Origin: an archaeon
Lineage (GTDB): Archaea; Halobacteriota; Syntropharchaeia; Alkanophagales; Methanospirareceae
Assembly (NCBI GenBank): GCA_030019325.1
Contig: JASEFB010000021.1
Span: 1 to 22,061, forward strand
Direction: 5' to 3'
Length of the DNA stretch: 22,061 nt
Below the pieces are notes generated by a model. It did no database searches. It was given only the letters and a program-made list of their open reading frames with translations, and was not told the DNA's origin. Positions 6,792 to 15,545 of the stretch are shown piece by piece (within the stretch, counting starts at the first letter, position 1; each line of letters begins with the position of its first letter). A program made the translations under genes and the position numbers.

Positions 6792-8132
6792 ATGTTAGAG
6801 AAGTTAAGTAGCTCGCTGAAGGAAACGCTTCGGAAGATAGCGATGGCGAATAGGATAGACAAGCAAACGGTTGATGAGATCGTGCGAGACATTCAGCGGG
6901 CACTGATACAGGCAGATGTTAAGATCTCTCTGGTGAAAGAGATCTCGAATCGCATACGGGAACGCAGTTTGAAAGAGAAATTGGTGTTAAACCCGAGAGA
7001 ACATGTGATAAAGGTGGTATATGAGGAGTTGGTAAGAATATTGGGGCGGGGTGTCGAAGTTCCTTTAGCGCCGCAGCAAATAATGATGGTGGGGTTGCAC
7101 GGCTCTGGGAAGACATCATCGTGTGCGAAACTTGCGCGGTATTTTCAAAAGAAAGGTTTAAAACCAGCGGTTATCTGTGCTGATGTGTACAGACCGGCAG
7201 CATCTGACCAGCTCAGGCAACTGTGTGAGAAGATAGGCGTTCCCTTTTATGATGGTGCAAATCTGCCAGCAGGGAAGAAGGTGACGGAGATAGTAAAGGC
7301 AGGAGTAAGAGGATTTGAGAAGCACGACATCAAGATCATAGACACTGCGGGGAGGCATGCTCTGGAGAAGGAGATGATCGATGAGATAAGGGAGATAGAA
7401 GAGATGATGAAGCCAGAACAGCGGTTTCTTGTTCTGGATGCGAGCATAGGGCAGCAAGCATCGGTACAAGCACGGGCGTTTGATGATGCAATTGGAGTTA
7501 CTGGCATTATTATAACCAAGATGGATGGAACCGCAAAGGGCGGTGGAGCGCTTTCTGCTGTGTCAGAGACGAGTTCAGGAGTTGCATTTCTAGGCACGGG
7601 GGAGAAGGTCGATGATTTTGAGAAATTTGAATCTGCTAGGTTCATCTCCCGGTTGCTCGGGATGGGCGATATAAAGTCTTTGATAGAGATGGCGGAGGAG
7701 AGTTTGAAACCAGAAGAGGTGGATGTTGACCTCTTAAAAGGGAAATTCACGCTCAAAGATTTGTATAAGCAGTTAGAAGCAGTGAAGAAAATGGGGCCTT
7801 TTCAGAAGTTGATGCAAATGCTGCCGTTAGGCGGACTTGACATTGATCTCGATGACCAGATGTACCAAATTACAGAGGATAAATTGAAGAAATTCAAGGT
7901 GATGATGGATTCAATGACCGAGGAAGAGCTGAACGAGCCGAAGATCATAGGGGGATCGAGGATAAAAAGGATTGCGAGGGGTTCCGGCACAACAACTGCG
8001 GAGGTAAACGAGCTGATAAAATATCATAAGGTGATGCAAAAGATGATGAAAAGTCTGGCGTCGGGAAGAGCGAAGATACCGATGATGAAAGGGATGTCAA
8101 TTGGTAAGATGATGAAGAAGATGAAGCAATAA
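6792..8132 (+). CDS. ffh: Signal recognition particle GTPase SRP54
   Basis: A 446-residue protein with the full SRP54 layout: N domain helical bundle (1-85), G domain with P-loop GLHGSGKT (101-108), DTAGR (184-188), TKMDG (242-246) and the GTGEKVDD/FISRLLGMGD region, then the Met-rich M domain (from about 320), which contains GSRIKRIARGSG for 7S RNA binding and ends in a Met/Lys-rich tail. It binds signal peptides on ribosomes and delivers them to FtsY at the membrane. The start has a good GAGGTG site. The length is normal for archaea. Confidence 0.97.
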   Translation: MLEKLSSSLKETLRKIAMANRIDKQTVDEIVRDIQRALIQADVKISLVKEISNRIRERSLKEKLVLNPREHVIKVVYEELVRILGRGVEVPLAPQQIMMVGLHGSGKTSSCAKLARYFQKKGLKPAVICADVYRPAASDQLRQLCEKIGVPFYDGANLPAGKKVTEIVKAGVRGFEKHDIKIIDTAGRHALEKEMIDEIREIEEMMKPEQRFLVLDASIGQQASVQARAFDDAIGVTGIIITKMDGTAKGGGALSAVSETSSGVAFLGTGEKVDDFEKFESARFISRLLGMGDIKSLIEMAEESLKPEEVDVDLLKGKFTLKDLYKQLEAVKKMGPFQKLMQMLPLGGLDIDLDDQMYQITEDKLKKFKVMMDSMTEEELNEPKIIGGSRIKRIARGSGTTTAEVNELIKYHKVMQKMMKSLASGRAKIPMMKGMSIGKMMKKMKQ

Positions 8133-8219
8133 AGGCCAAACCTCCCTTATCAACCCTCCCTACCAAAAAAAGTTCTGGAGGACCACAATTCTTCAATTTA
8201 CGCTTGCATTTTGCAATTA

Positions 8220-9203
8220 CTACAACACCTTCACATCTCCAACCGTTATCCCCTTCTCCTCTTCCACAACTTCTCCCACGATTTTACCCCCGGTTATACG
8301 AATTGCCTTGCGCTCCTCGTTTTTTGGAATGACAACGGCAAATCCCATTCCCATATTGAACGTCTTATACATCTCTTCATCTGCGATGTTACCCTTTCCC
8401 TGAAGGAACTCGAAGATCTCATTGGGCTCCAGTGGCTCATATATAGCGAAGCCGAGGTCAGTGATTCTTCCCAGTTTCAAAAAGCCGCTGCCGGTTATAT
8501 GCGCCAAACCGTGTACTTCACATCGCTTCAAGAGCTCTAAAACCTCTGTATAGATACGCGTTGGCGTTAGCAACTCTTCACCTATACTTCTCGCAGAATT
8601 GGGTGGGAACGGTTCATTATAATCCAACCCTGCTCCTTCTATCACTTTCCTCGCAAGTGTTAATCCATTGCTGTGGATTCCTGAACTTTTCATCCCCAGT
8701 ACCAGGTCGCCCACTTCAATCTGCTCGCCTCGTATCACCTTGTCTTTCCTCACATATCCAACACACGTTCCAGAAAGGTCTAAATCGTTTACCACTTCTG
8801 GTAGTATCGCCGTTTCACCACTCACAATATAAATATCAGCTATTTTCGCGCCTTCTTCCAATCCTTTACCTATCTCCGCTGCAATCCGCTCGTCTGGCTT
8901 TTCCATCGCGAGATAATCAACAAAAGCAAGAGGCGTCGCACCTACGCAGTAAACATCGTTTACATTCATCGCAATGCAGTCGATACCGATGGTATCCCAT
9001 TTGTTGAGCTTGGCGGCAATGAGCACCTTCGAGCCAACGCCATCAGTGGAAATAGCGAGGAGATGCTGTGTATCAAAAGGGAGTTCTAAAAGACCAGAAA
9101 AACCTTTTAAATCCTTTTTTCGCTTTATCTCTGCTGAGAGCGCTTTTACCACATCGTGTTCCCTTTTTATATCCACGCCCGCCTTTGCGTATGTCCACTG
9201 CAT
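8220..9203 (-). CDS. purM: Phosphoribosylformylglycinamidine cyclo-ligase
   Basis: A 327-residue PurM that closes FGAM to AIR with ATP in purine synthesis. Family blocks in order: STDGVGSK, IAMNVNDVYCVGATPLAFVD, VSGETAILPE, LVLGMKSSGIHSNG, LAHITGSGFLKLGR and FNMGMGF. These are the ATP-binding and dimer motifs of the PurM/ThiL/SelD fold. The PurM N-terminal Gly-rich loop is shorter than in bacteria (KAGVDIKREHDVVKAL), as usual in archaea. It converges on ffh and stands alone as a purine gene here. Confidence 0.95.
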   Translation of the reverse strand: MQWTYAKAGVDIKREHDVVKALSAEIKRKKDLKGFSGLLELPFDTQHLLAISTDGVGSKVLIAAKLNKWDTIGIDCIAMNVNDVYCVGATPLAFVDYLAMEKPDERIAAEIGKGLEEGAKIADIYIVSGETAILPEVVNDLDLSGTCVGYVRKDKVIRGEQIEVGDLVLGMKSSGIHSNGLTLARKVIEGAGLDYNEPFPPNSARSIGEELLTPTRIYTEVLELLKRCEVHGLAHITGSGFLKLGRITDLGFAIYEPLEPNEIFEFLQGKGNIADEEMYKTFNMGMGFAVVIPKNEERKAIRITGGKIVGEVVEEEKGITVGDVKVL

Positions 9204-9285
9204 AGAAAAGAAGAGCTAGTTCTGATAAGTTAAAGTTTATGAACCATTCAGAGGACTAAAAGACAGGATGAAAACAGTGAATATC

Positions 9286-10311
9286 TTAAAACTCTAAATC
9301 CCCTGGTACCTCGATCCCCATGTTTATCGTTACCTCTGCGATATCCTCGCAATACTTCGCTATTTTTCCTAAACTCTCCAATATAGAAAGAGCGTGTATC
9401 TTGTCTGTAACACTCCAGTCTTCGGCCAAAATTCGCTCATTTAGTGCCTTAACCGTACCAATCAGCATATTTGCATCCCTTATCGCTTCATTCGCCTTCT
9501 CTATATCCATGGGTGAGAGAGAAGCCAGAGTCTTGGTGAAGAGGTTTTTCGCACCGGTGCCGAGTTCTTTTATGCCGTTAATCTGTACCGATGAAGTAAT
9601 CATCATGGCATTCTTTGCTATGTTCTCTAAATGGTCGCCCATCCGCTCCATGTTCTTCACTATAATTCGGTATCCAAGACTATCTCGACGTCTGCCCACA
9701 CCTATCTTCTTCGCAAGTTCGGGGTCACTCATCGCTGCCTTAAGCTGCCGAACAATGAGCAAATAAAATCTATCTATCTCGTTATCCCTCTCTATAACAT
9801 CCTTTGCGAGGTTCTGGTCTCTTTCATCAAGTGCAGCAATCGCATCTTCTTGCATCGATAAGATTATCTTCGACATACTTTGTATCGCATCTTGGAGCGT
9901 GAAGTCTTCGTATTTCAAGAAACTTTTGAGCACCATCTCCTTCGAAGATTCACCAACAACCTCCATGCCTATCAGCCTCTTTCGCACTTCCTCCTTTATC
10001 CATTTTCTTTTCTCGGCATCAAAGCCGCCAGGGGATAACAGTCGTATGACATCATATCCAATGAGGTAATGAGCGATAAGATACCTAAAGTTGCCCTCGA
10101 GGCTCTCTTTTTCAGATAGAACGAGTTCAGCGCTTTTTATCTCCTCTTTCTTTCCCTTCATAGGCCTCATGAGGAGAGCGTTATCACTACGCTGAATTAA
10201 CGAGAGCTCATCTCCCTGCTTTACACCCACCTCTCGTGCCCATTTTATGGGAAGAGAGATCGTAAGAGTAGAGCCACCGGTCAGCTGTATTTTTCTCCTC
10301 TCCATTTTCAT
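9286..10311 (-). CDS. phoU: AbrB-like/PhoU-family regulator
   Basis: A 341-residue protein with a SpoVT/AbrB-like swapped-hairpin DNA-binding domain at the N-terminus (about 1-50; RKIQLTGGSTLTISLPIKWA, then VGVKQGDEL) followed by helical PhoU repeats. The PhoU metal-binding pattern is seen as VIERDNEIDRFYLLI and IIVKNMERMGDHLENIAKNA. This domain pair is common in archaea, where it is thought to regulate phosphate uptake or related genes. No pst genes are nearby. The start has GAGGAAAG ahead of it. It is transcribed away from the ARC-type ATPase gene, with 109 bp between them. Confidence 0.88.
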   Translation of the reverse strand: MKMERRKIQLTGGSTLTISLPIKWAREVGVKQGDELSLIQRSDNALLMRPMKGKKEEIKSAELVLSEKESLEGNFRYLIAHYLIGYDVIRLLSPGGFDAEKRKWIKEEVRKRLIGMEVVGESSKEMVLKSFLKYEDFTLQDAIQSMSKIILSMQEDAIAALDERDQNLAKDVIERDNEIDRFYLLIVRQLKAAMSDPELAKKIGVGRRRDSLGYRIIVKNMERMGDHLENIAKNAMMITSSVQINGIKELGTGAKNLFTKTLASLSPMDIEKANEAIRDANMLIGTVKALNERILAEDWSVTDKIHALSILESLGKIAKYCEDIAEVTINMGIEVPGDLEF

Positions 10312-10346
10312 GCTCTTTCCTCTGTGTGCTTCTATATATTCGAATG

Positions 10347-10390
10347 TAATATATATAAAAGTACGGGCAAGGCATCGGATTTTTATAAAA
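10347..10390. promoter_or_regulatory. Divergent promoter region between the PhoU-like gene and the ATPase gene
   Basis: Two A/T boxes are visible. AATATATATAAAAG (about 10348-10361) reads as TATA in both directions and would start the PhoU transcript near 10320. TTTTATAAAA (10381-10390) is placed to start the ATPase transcript near 10412, only about 10 nt before its ATG at 10421. AAAGGGG (10407-10413) may serve as its ribosome site if the upstream box is used instead. Confidence 0.5.
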
Positions 10391-10420
10391 TCAATTCCTA
10401 CATTTTAAAGGGGATAAGTA

Positions 10421-12052
10421 ATGGAAGGAGAAGACTACATTCCGAGATACGAGTATGAGCGGTTAGAGAGCGAATATCGGAGATTAAGAAGGAAATATGA
10501 GGAGACTGAAGCATATAAAGAGGATTTAGAGCGGCTTGTTTCAAAATCGAGATCCCCGCCATTAGACTGCGGATTCGTGGTTGAGAAGCTTGAGGATAGT
10601 GCTATTGTGAATTTGAATGGTGCATTAAAAGCTTTACCCTACGGGACGCTTACCGGGGAAGAGATAGAGGAGCTACAAGAGGGGAAATACGTTTTCGTGG
10701 GGCGCATCCCTGACAGGAACAACCCAAGTGGGTTTACCATAGGCATCACGAAGGTGTATGACCGGATGGTGGATTTAGAAGTTGGCGAGGTAGAAGAGCT
10801 GAGGAAGGAAGAGGATGAGGAGAGATGGATAGCTGAAATATCCACTGGAAGAGGACGTGGCAGGATATATAAAAGGCTGGAAGAGAAAGAGAAGGATGCG
10901 ATAAGAGAAGGGATGAAGGTAGGCCTCCTGCCCGGTACGTTTGATATCATGAAGAGTTACAAGACGAAGGAATACTCGCGCTATGAAGTCACGAAGAGCC
11001 CGGGGGTGAGCTTTAATGATATTGGGGGCTTGAAAGGGGTAAAACAGGAATTAATAAAGAGTATTATTCTTCCAATGGTAAATCCTGATGATTACTCACG
11101 ATACGGAGAGTGTTCACGAAGGCTACTTATGTATGGTCCGCCGGGATGTGGAAAAACGATGTGTGCGAAGGCATTAGCATCTGCACTCCCTAACTGTGAA
11201 TTTGTAAAGGTGGGTGCGGGAGAGCTTTTCAGCATGTGGCTGGGTGAGTCAGAGAAGAATGTGCGGATGGTGTTCAAGGCTTCGAACGATAAACTGGAGG
11301 AAGGGGAGAACGACTATGGTGTAATCTTCTTTGATGAGATCGATGCGTTAGCGCAGGAGAGGGGCATGTATACAGGGTCGTCAGGTGCACCGGAACGAGT
11401 CACCGGACAACTACTGGACATTTTAGATGGGTTTTACGCCTTGCATCCCCACCTCACCGTGATAGGCGCAACAAACAGGTTGCATCTTATCGATTCCGCG
11501 TTCAGGTCGAGATTCGACAAGATCATAGAGGTTCCAAAGCCTGATAGAGAAGCCGCGTATTCAATTGCCTCTATTTATTCTAAAAAAATTCCCATTGACT
11601 ACTACCTGATAAAGGAAAAAGCGGGGGATGATGAAGCGAGGGCGTATCTCGTGGAGGAGATCATCAATTACATGTATAATAATCAGTATGTCGAGACGGA
11701 AATAGGGAGAATAAAGCGGGAAGATACAATAACAGGGCGGTTCATCGCACAGATATTTGGCTATGCACGGGATAAGGCGTTAGAAGAGAGAACCATGCTG
11801 ATGTTGAGGAAGGGAACTATCAGCAACGCTGAGCTGAAGAAAATGTGGGAGAAGGAAGGAATTGCGGAGATATTAGATGCAGGATATAGGGCCGATGATT
11901 TGCTTACGAGATATAAGCACATGGAAGAGATAGGTGTGAACCTGAGGCACTTAAAAGAGGGGTTTGATAGGTTTGTGCAGAGAAGAGCGGAGGAGATATT
12001 GGCGTCGGGCTATGAAGAGATGCCTGAGGAAGACACAGGAATGCATTTCTAA
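10421..12052 (+). CDS. arc: ARC/Mpa-type proteasomal AAA+ ATPase
   Basis: 543 residues, longer than archaeal PAN (about 400). Layout: N-terminal coiled coil (10-43; YERLESEYRRLRRKYEETEA), a long OB-fold region (45-195), one AAA+ module and a helical tail. Walker A is GPPGCGKT (239-246), Walker B VIFFDEID (301-308), sensor 1 GATNR, arginine fingers Arg362/Arg364. The pore loop is Trp273-Leu274-Gly275. After the AAA+ core, EEIINYMYNNQYVETEIGRI and ITGRFIAQIFGYARDKAL match the insertion and helix typical of mycobacterial Mpa/ARC and absent from PAN. The last residues, Gly-Met-His-Phe, recall Mpa's Gly-Gln-Tyr-Leu, which docks on the 20S core. The PafA-like gene starts 3 nt later. It would unfold tagged proteins for a 20S core encoded elsewhere. 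Confidence 0.87.
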   Translation: MEGEDYIPRYEYERLESEYRRLRRKYEETEAYKEDLERLVSKSRSPPLDCGFVVEKLEDSAIVNLNGALKALPYGTLTGEEIEELQEGKYVFVGRIPDRNNPSGFTIGITKVYDRMVDLEVGEVEELRKEEDEERWIAEISTGRGRGRIYKRLEEKEKDAIREGMKVGLLPGTFDIMKSYKTKEYSRYEVTKSPGVSFNDIGGLKGVKQELIKSIILPMVNPDDYSRYGECSRRLLMYGPPGCGKTMCAKALASALPNCEFVKVGAGELFSMWLGESEKNVRMVFKASNDKLEEGENDYGVIFFDEIDALAQERGMYTGSSGAPERVTGQLLDILDGFYALHPHLTVIGATNRLHLIDSAFRSRFDKIIEVPKPDREAAYSIASIYSKKIPIDYYLIKEKAGDDEARAYLVEEIINYMYNNQYVETEIGRIKREDTITGRFIAQIFGYARDKALEERTMLMLRKGTISNAELKKMWEKEGIAEILDAGYRADDLLTRYKHMEEIGVNLRHLKEGFDRFVQRRAEEILASGYEEMPEEDTGMHF

Positions 12053-12055
12053 AAA

Positions 12056-13810
12056 ATGGAACGGGTGGATTTGTGCAGATGGCAAGGCCTGGAACATGAA
12101 TTCAGAGTGGGCATAAGTTCTGAATCACCCGGATTGTACCGGTATGCGAGATTTTATCATGTGGACGAAGTAATACACGCACTTGAGAATTACACGTTTT
12201 TTGACGGATCAAGTGCAATATGCTCGAAGATGCACAGACGGAACGATGGCTTTTTGAGAAATGGTTCACGAATTTACATCTGCACAGGTGGGCACCTCGA
12301 GATAGCAACGCCTGAGTGCAGAGACGCATTTGAGGTGCTCAGATATGACAAGGCAGCAGAGTTGTATATGCAGATAGGCGTGGAGAAAGCAAACGAACGA
12401 TACCGGGAGAAATTGAGGAAACGGGGAAGTAATTTCGCATATATCCAATGCTGGAAAGCAAACGTCGAGATAGACAAGCGGTATAGCAGGGGCACGCACG
12501 AATCATATATGGTGGAAAGGAAGAATTTTGTTGGCAAAGAGAATTTACTCCTCCCGTTTTTGATACTTCGTAAGATATTCTTTGGCGCTGGGGGCTATGT
12601 AGCGGATAAAGAGGGAATAAAATATGTACTATCGCCCAAAGCGATGGTTTCTCGGCGGATCTTCACTGAATCACCTTCGCAGTGGCCGATTTTATCCACG
12701 AGAGACGAACCATTGAGCACAAAGGATAAGTATCGTGTACATGTTACCTCGGGTGAAGGAGTTCGTTCTGAGGTCACAAGGCTGCTCAACAATGCCATTA
12801 CTTCTTATGTGATAGATGCGATAGAGTCAGGGAAAATCACGCACGTAGAGGATATCTGGAATCCACTTCAGACATTCAAGGATATTTCAGAGAACACGGA
12901 AGGAGATTGGAGGATTAAGTTGATGAATGGGAGGACGGAATCCGCCCTTGATTATCTTATGACTCATTATGTTGAGGCGATCGAGAAGCTATTTGAGGAG
13001 CGAGAAGTGTCTTATTGGGACAAATACGTTCTTGACACCTTTAAGCGGGTTTGCGCCAAGTTTGATCAGGGGTTGCTTGAAGACCCATACATTTTTCGTC
13101 GTATAGAATGGGTCATGAAGTTATGGGTGATAACGAATGGGATAGACGATTTTGAGTATAAGTATAATCCAAAAGGGAAATTTGATTACCGGAGCATGTA
13201 TATGATGGATGAGCGGATGGAGAAGGAGATAGCAGCATCGTTCGATTTTACCAATCTCTGTGATTACGACTTATACGAGTGCGTTGCTGATAGGATAGGG
13301 GTGGAACGAATACTAACCGAAGAGGATATAGGAGACGCGTTACTCTTTCCGCCGAAGAATTCAAGAGCCGAGCTAAGGGTAAGACTTGCGTCTGAATTTG
13401 AGAATGCCGTGCTTAGTTGGAATAAGATAACGATAAACAAGGAGCCCAAGGTGAAGATAGATGTGAGCAGACCGAGCAATGAGGAGTATGCGAGGCTGTT
13501 TGAGCGGTATCCGGAGCTCGCGCGAATGCCAAGTGCGGTAGTGATATTCTTCCGAGAGCGAGGAAGAGGGGAAGGAACAAGACAGGTTCTCGTGCGATTG
13601 CTTGCAGAGGAGGAGGACATAAGAGGGTGGGAGGAGGAGATAAGCAGGGAAATAAGAAATAGAATCGTTAGAAACCCCTACTTGGATTATTTGTTGTATT
13701 CTAATAGCAAAACGTTCCGGTTTGATGAACTGGATGGCTGGAATGAGGAATCAATAAAGAAGAAAGTAGAAGAGATAAGCCAAGAAGAGAAGAAGGATAA
13801 GGAAGAGTAG
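12056..13810 (+). CDS. PafA-like protein (Pup ligase family) with a changed catalytic residue
   Basis: 584 residues, about 100 longer than PafA. Matches to actinobacterial PafA run through the protein: GLEHEFRV (cf. Gly-Ile-Glu-Thr-Glu-Phe-Gly-Val), FLRNGSRIYICTGGHLEIAT followed by Pro-Glu-Cys, LLLPFLILRKIFFGAGG, STRDEPL (214-220), IEWVMKLWVI and ILTEEDIGDAL. Cys76 stands where PafA has its catalytic Asp64 (Leu-Tyr-Leu-Asp-Val-Gly-Ser-His). Other family residues also differ: Lys-Asn-Asn is Lys-Ala-Asn, and the His after Asp-Glu-Pro is Leu. The spacing from this site to the next His equals that of PafA, not Dop. A Glu/Lys-rich tail of about 90 residues is extra. It could be a ligase with altered chemistry, or a non-catalytic partner of the Dop-like protein. 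Confidence 0.8.
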   Translation: MERVDLCRWQGLEHEFRVGISSESPGLYRYARFYHVDEVIHALENYTFFDGSSAICSKMHRRNDGFLRNGSRIYICTGGHLEIATPECRDAFEVLRYDKAAELYMQIGVEKANERYREKLRKRGSNFAYIQCWKANVEIDKRYSRGTHESYMVERKNFVGKENLLLPFLILRKIFFGAGGYVADKEGIKYVLSPKAMVSRRIFTESPSQWPILSTRDEPLSTKDKYRVHVTSGEGVRSEVTRLLNNAITSYVIDAIESGKITHVEDIWNPLQTFKDISENTEGDWRIKLMNGRTESALDYLMTHYVEAIEKLFEEREVSYWDKYVLDTFKRVCAKFDQGLLEDPYIFRRIEWVMKLWVITNGIDDFEYKYNPKGKFDYRSMYMMDERMEKEIAASFDFTNLCDYDLYECVADRIGVERILTEEDIGDALLFPPKNSRAELRVRLASEFENAVLSWNKITINKEPKVKIDVSRPSNEEYARLFERYPELARMPSAVVIFFRERGRGEGTRQVLVRLLAEEEDIRGWEEEISREIRNRIVRNPYLDYLLYSNSKTFRFDELDGWNEESIKKKVEEISQEEKKDKEE

Positions 13811-13880
13811 AAGGGATATATTGATATTCTGCCCGGATCTGGGAGCTTGATAAAGAACGAACGATGTAGGGGAGATGTAG

Positions 13881-15545
13881 GTGCCGAGGGTAGGGACAGA
13901 AGATAAGATACGAGGAATAGAGCAGGAATATCCCGTGAGTGCGAGAGCGGGTTTAAATCCTTCGGTGCTCGTTAATGCTGCGATTCAAGGTTTAAAAAGG
14001 CAAAGATTTTCAAGAGACGTGCAGTGGGACATTATTATGGAAGTATCGCAGGAGCTGTACGAATCGAGAATAGCGTCTTCATTTGGTGAGAACGGCTGTC
14101 GGATTTATAACGATATGGGGCATCTTGAAATAGCGACACCCTCTTACAATAATCCTTTTGATGCAGTGGCATACGATAAAGCATCAGAGATATATGCCTT
14201 TGTGGGGTCACGGGAGGCGAGTTTATCGTTAAAGGAGAAAGTGCTCATCCATAAGAATAATGTTGCCAATTTCTTCACTCCTCCTGAAAGTGGCAGGTGG
14301 AAAGGGAAAGGGAAAGGGAGAAAGATAAAGACCAATACATACGCTACGCATGGAAATATAATAACAAAACGGGCGGCATGCAAAGATTGGAGTCTTGTAG
14401 AAAGAGCGCTCATACCCTGGGTCGTTACGAGGATATTATTCACCGGATCAGGAGATGTTGTTTCCGGCGACACCTTTGGGAAAGAGGGTGTAAAGTTCGT
14501 TATTTCACCCAGGGCAATATTCGTTGTTCAAAAGTCGTCCCTTTCTACTACCTCGAGAAGAGGCATCCTGAACACGAGAGACCAGCCCCATGCTGCGCAT
14601 CACTACTGGCGCCTGCACGATATTCATTACGAGGCGCTTCGTTCTGAATATGCAATCTTCTTGCGCGATATTGCGCAAGCGCTGGTCGTTCGTGCCTTTG
14701 AGTTGGGGTATCTGCATGATGCACCGGAGCTCGAAGATCCGGTGAGTGCCTTCAAGAAGATAGCACGGGATACACAGGAATGCGACTGGGAGATACAATT
14801 GAAGAACGGAGAGAGAACAGATGCGGTATCCATTTTGCAGTTTTATCTCGCTGCGATCGAGAAGATGCAGGAATCTGAAGGCGGAGAGAGGAGTAACTGG
14901 GATGAAATAGGACTAAAAGGGTTAAAGGAACTGATAGAGGACTTAGAAGCCCGAAGCCTGGAAAAGTATGTGGATGGCATCGAGTGGGTAACGAAACTGG
15001 CGTTGCTTGTAAATTATGAGCCAAAAAGCGCTCTTGAAGGAATGGGTATATGTAACCAGTATGCATTGGTGGATGAGAGTGTGCTGTATTACCTTGGTGG
15101 CGAGCGGGGGAGTATTAAGCCCTTACAGGGCTTACGGGTAAACCCTTACAGAGCCCGCGATTTCGGGATGGTAAGGGCGGAGCCCCTGCATGGGGCAGAG
15201 CCTCACAGTGATTGCCTTTTCAATCCAAAGGAATCATTAGCATTCGCAGCGAGAAAATTGCCGCAGGTGGATTGGTCTTCTCTTTCAGAAAGAGTAAAAT
15301 ATGCGTTGAGTAATGCACCTGAGCAGACGAGAGAATTTTTTAAGGCTGAGATGTTGAAGAGATACGGTTCGCATGTAAACCACGTGAGCTGGTCAACGAT
15401 GGTGCTCGACGAAGCGAGAATAATAGTGGATGAACCATTTATGTTGAACAAAGAGGAGATAGGTGGTGAAATGAAGGAGGGCATGGAATTAGAGGACATT
15501 TTAGCGGCAGCGAAGAGCTTATATCCGGGGAAGGTGATTTTTTAA
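13881..15545 (+). CDS. dop: Dop-like protein (deamidase/depupylase family)
   Basis: 554 residues from GTG, with GGGGAG six bases upstream. Family blocks: GIEQEYPV (12-19; metal-binding Glu), RIYNDMGHLEIATP with Asp78 at the catalytic position and the short Asp-x-x-His spacing of Dop, HKNNVANFF (124-132), THGNI, PWVVTRILFTGSGD, ILNTRDQPHA (229-238), WRLHDI, IEWVTKLALL, and NAPEQTREFFKAEMLKRYGS then VSWSTMVLDE, very like the end of actinobacterial Dop. Inserts: a basic loop of Lys/Gly after residue 137 and a palindrome-derived stretch at 411-444. The N-terminal part between the Glu motif and Asp78 is shorter than in Mycobacterium Dop, so the Dop-loop seems reduced. Expected role: removal of the tag, or its activation if a Gln form exists. 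Confidence 0.82.
   Translation: MPRVGTEDKIRGIEQEYPVSARAGLNPSVLVNAAIQGLKRQRFSRDVQWDIIMEVSQELYESRIASSFGENGCRIYNDMGHLEIATPSYNNPFDAVAYDKASEIYAFVGSREASLSLKEKVLIHKNNVANFFTPPESGRWKGKGKGRKIKTNTYATHGNIITKRAACKDWSLVERALIPWVVTRILFTGSGDVVSGDTFGKEGVKFVISPRAIFVVQKSSLSTTSRRGILNTRDQPHAAHHYWRLHDIHYEALRSEYAIFLRDIAQALVVRAFELGYLHDAPELEDPVSAFKKIARDTQECDWEIQLKNGERTDAVSILQFYLAAIEKMQESEGGERSNWDEIGLKGLKELIEDLEARSLEKYVDGIEWVTKLALLVNYEPKSALEGMGICNQYALVDESVLYYLGGERGSIKPLQGLRVNPYRARDFGMVRAEPLHGAEPHSDCLFNPKESLAFAARKLPQVDWSSLSERVKYALSNAPEQTREFFKAEMLKRYGSHVNHVSWSTMVLDEARIIVDEPFMLNKEEIGGEMKEGMELEDILAAAKSLYPGKVIF
15117..15196 (+). repeat. Cluster of short palindromes inside the dop-like gene
   Basis: Four perfect hairpins lie in 80 bp: AAGCCCT/AGGGCTT (15117-15133), GGGT/ACCC (15136-15145), CCCG/CGGG (15154-15167) and GCCCC/GGGGC (15182-15196). 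GCCCTTAC (15119) also pairs with GTAAGGGC (15171). The stretch is in frame and codes SIKPLQGLRVNPYRARDFGM and following residues, which have no match in the Dop family as I know it. It looks like a small palindromic element inserted into the gene. Confidence 0.6.

Noticed and set aside
10421..12052. Calling the ATPase an ordinary archaeal PAN
   Set aside because: It is about 140 residues longer, has the long OB-fold region and the post-AAA+ insert and helix of ARC/Mpa, and sits with PafA/Dop-like genes.
14297..14647. 116-codon frame inside the dop-like gene
   Set aside because: It is out of frame with the Dop-like protein, whose conserved blocks continue on both sides; the frame has no ribosome site or family signature.
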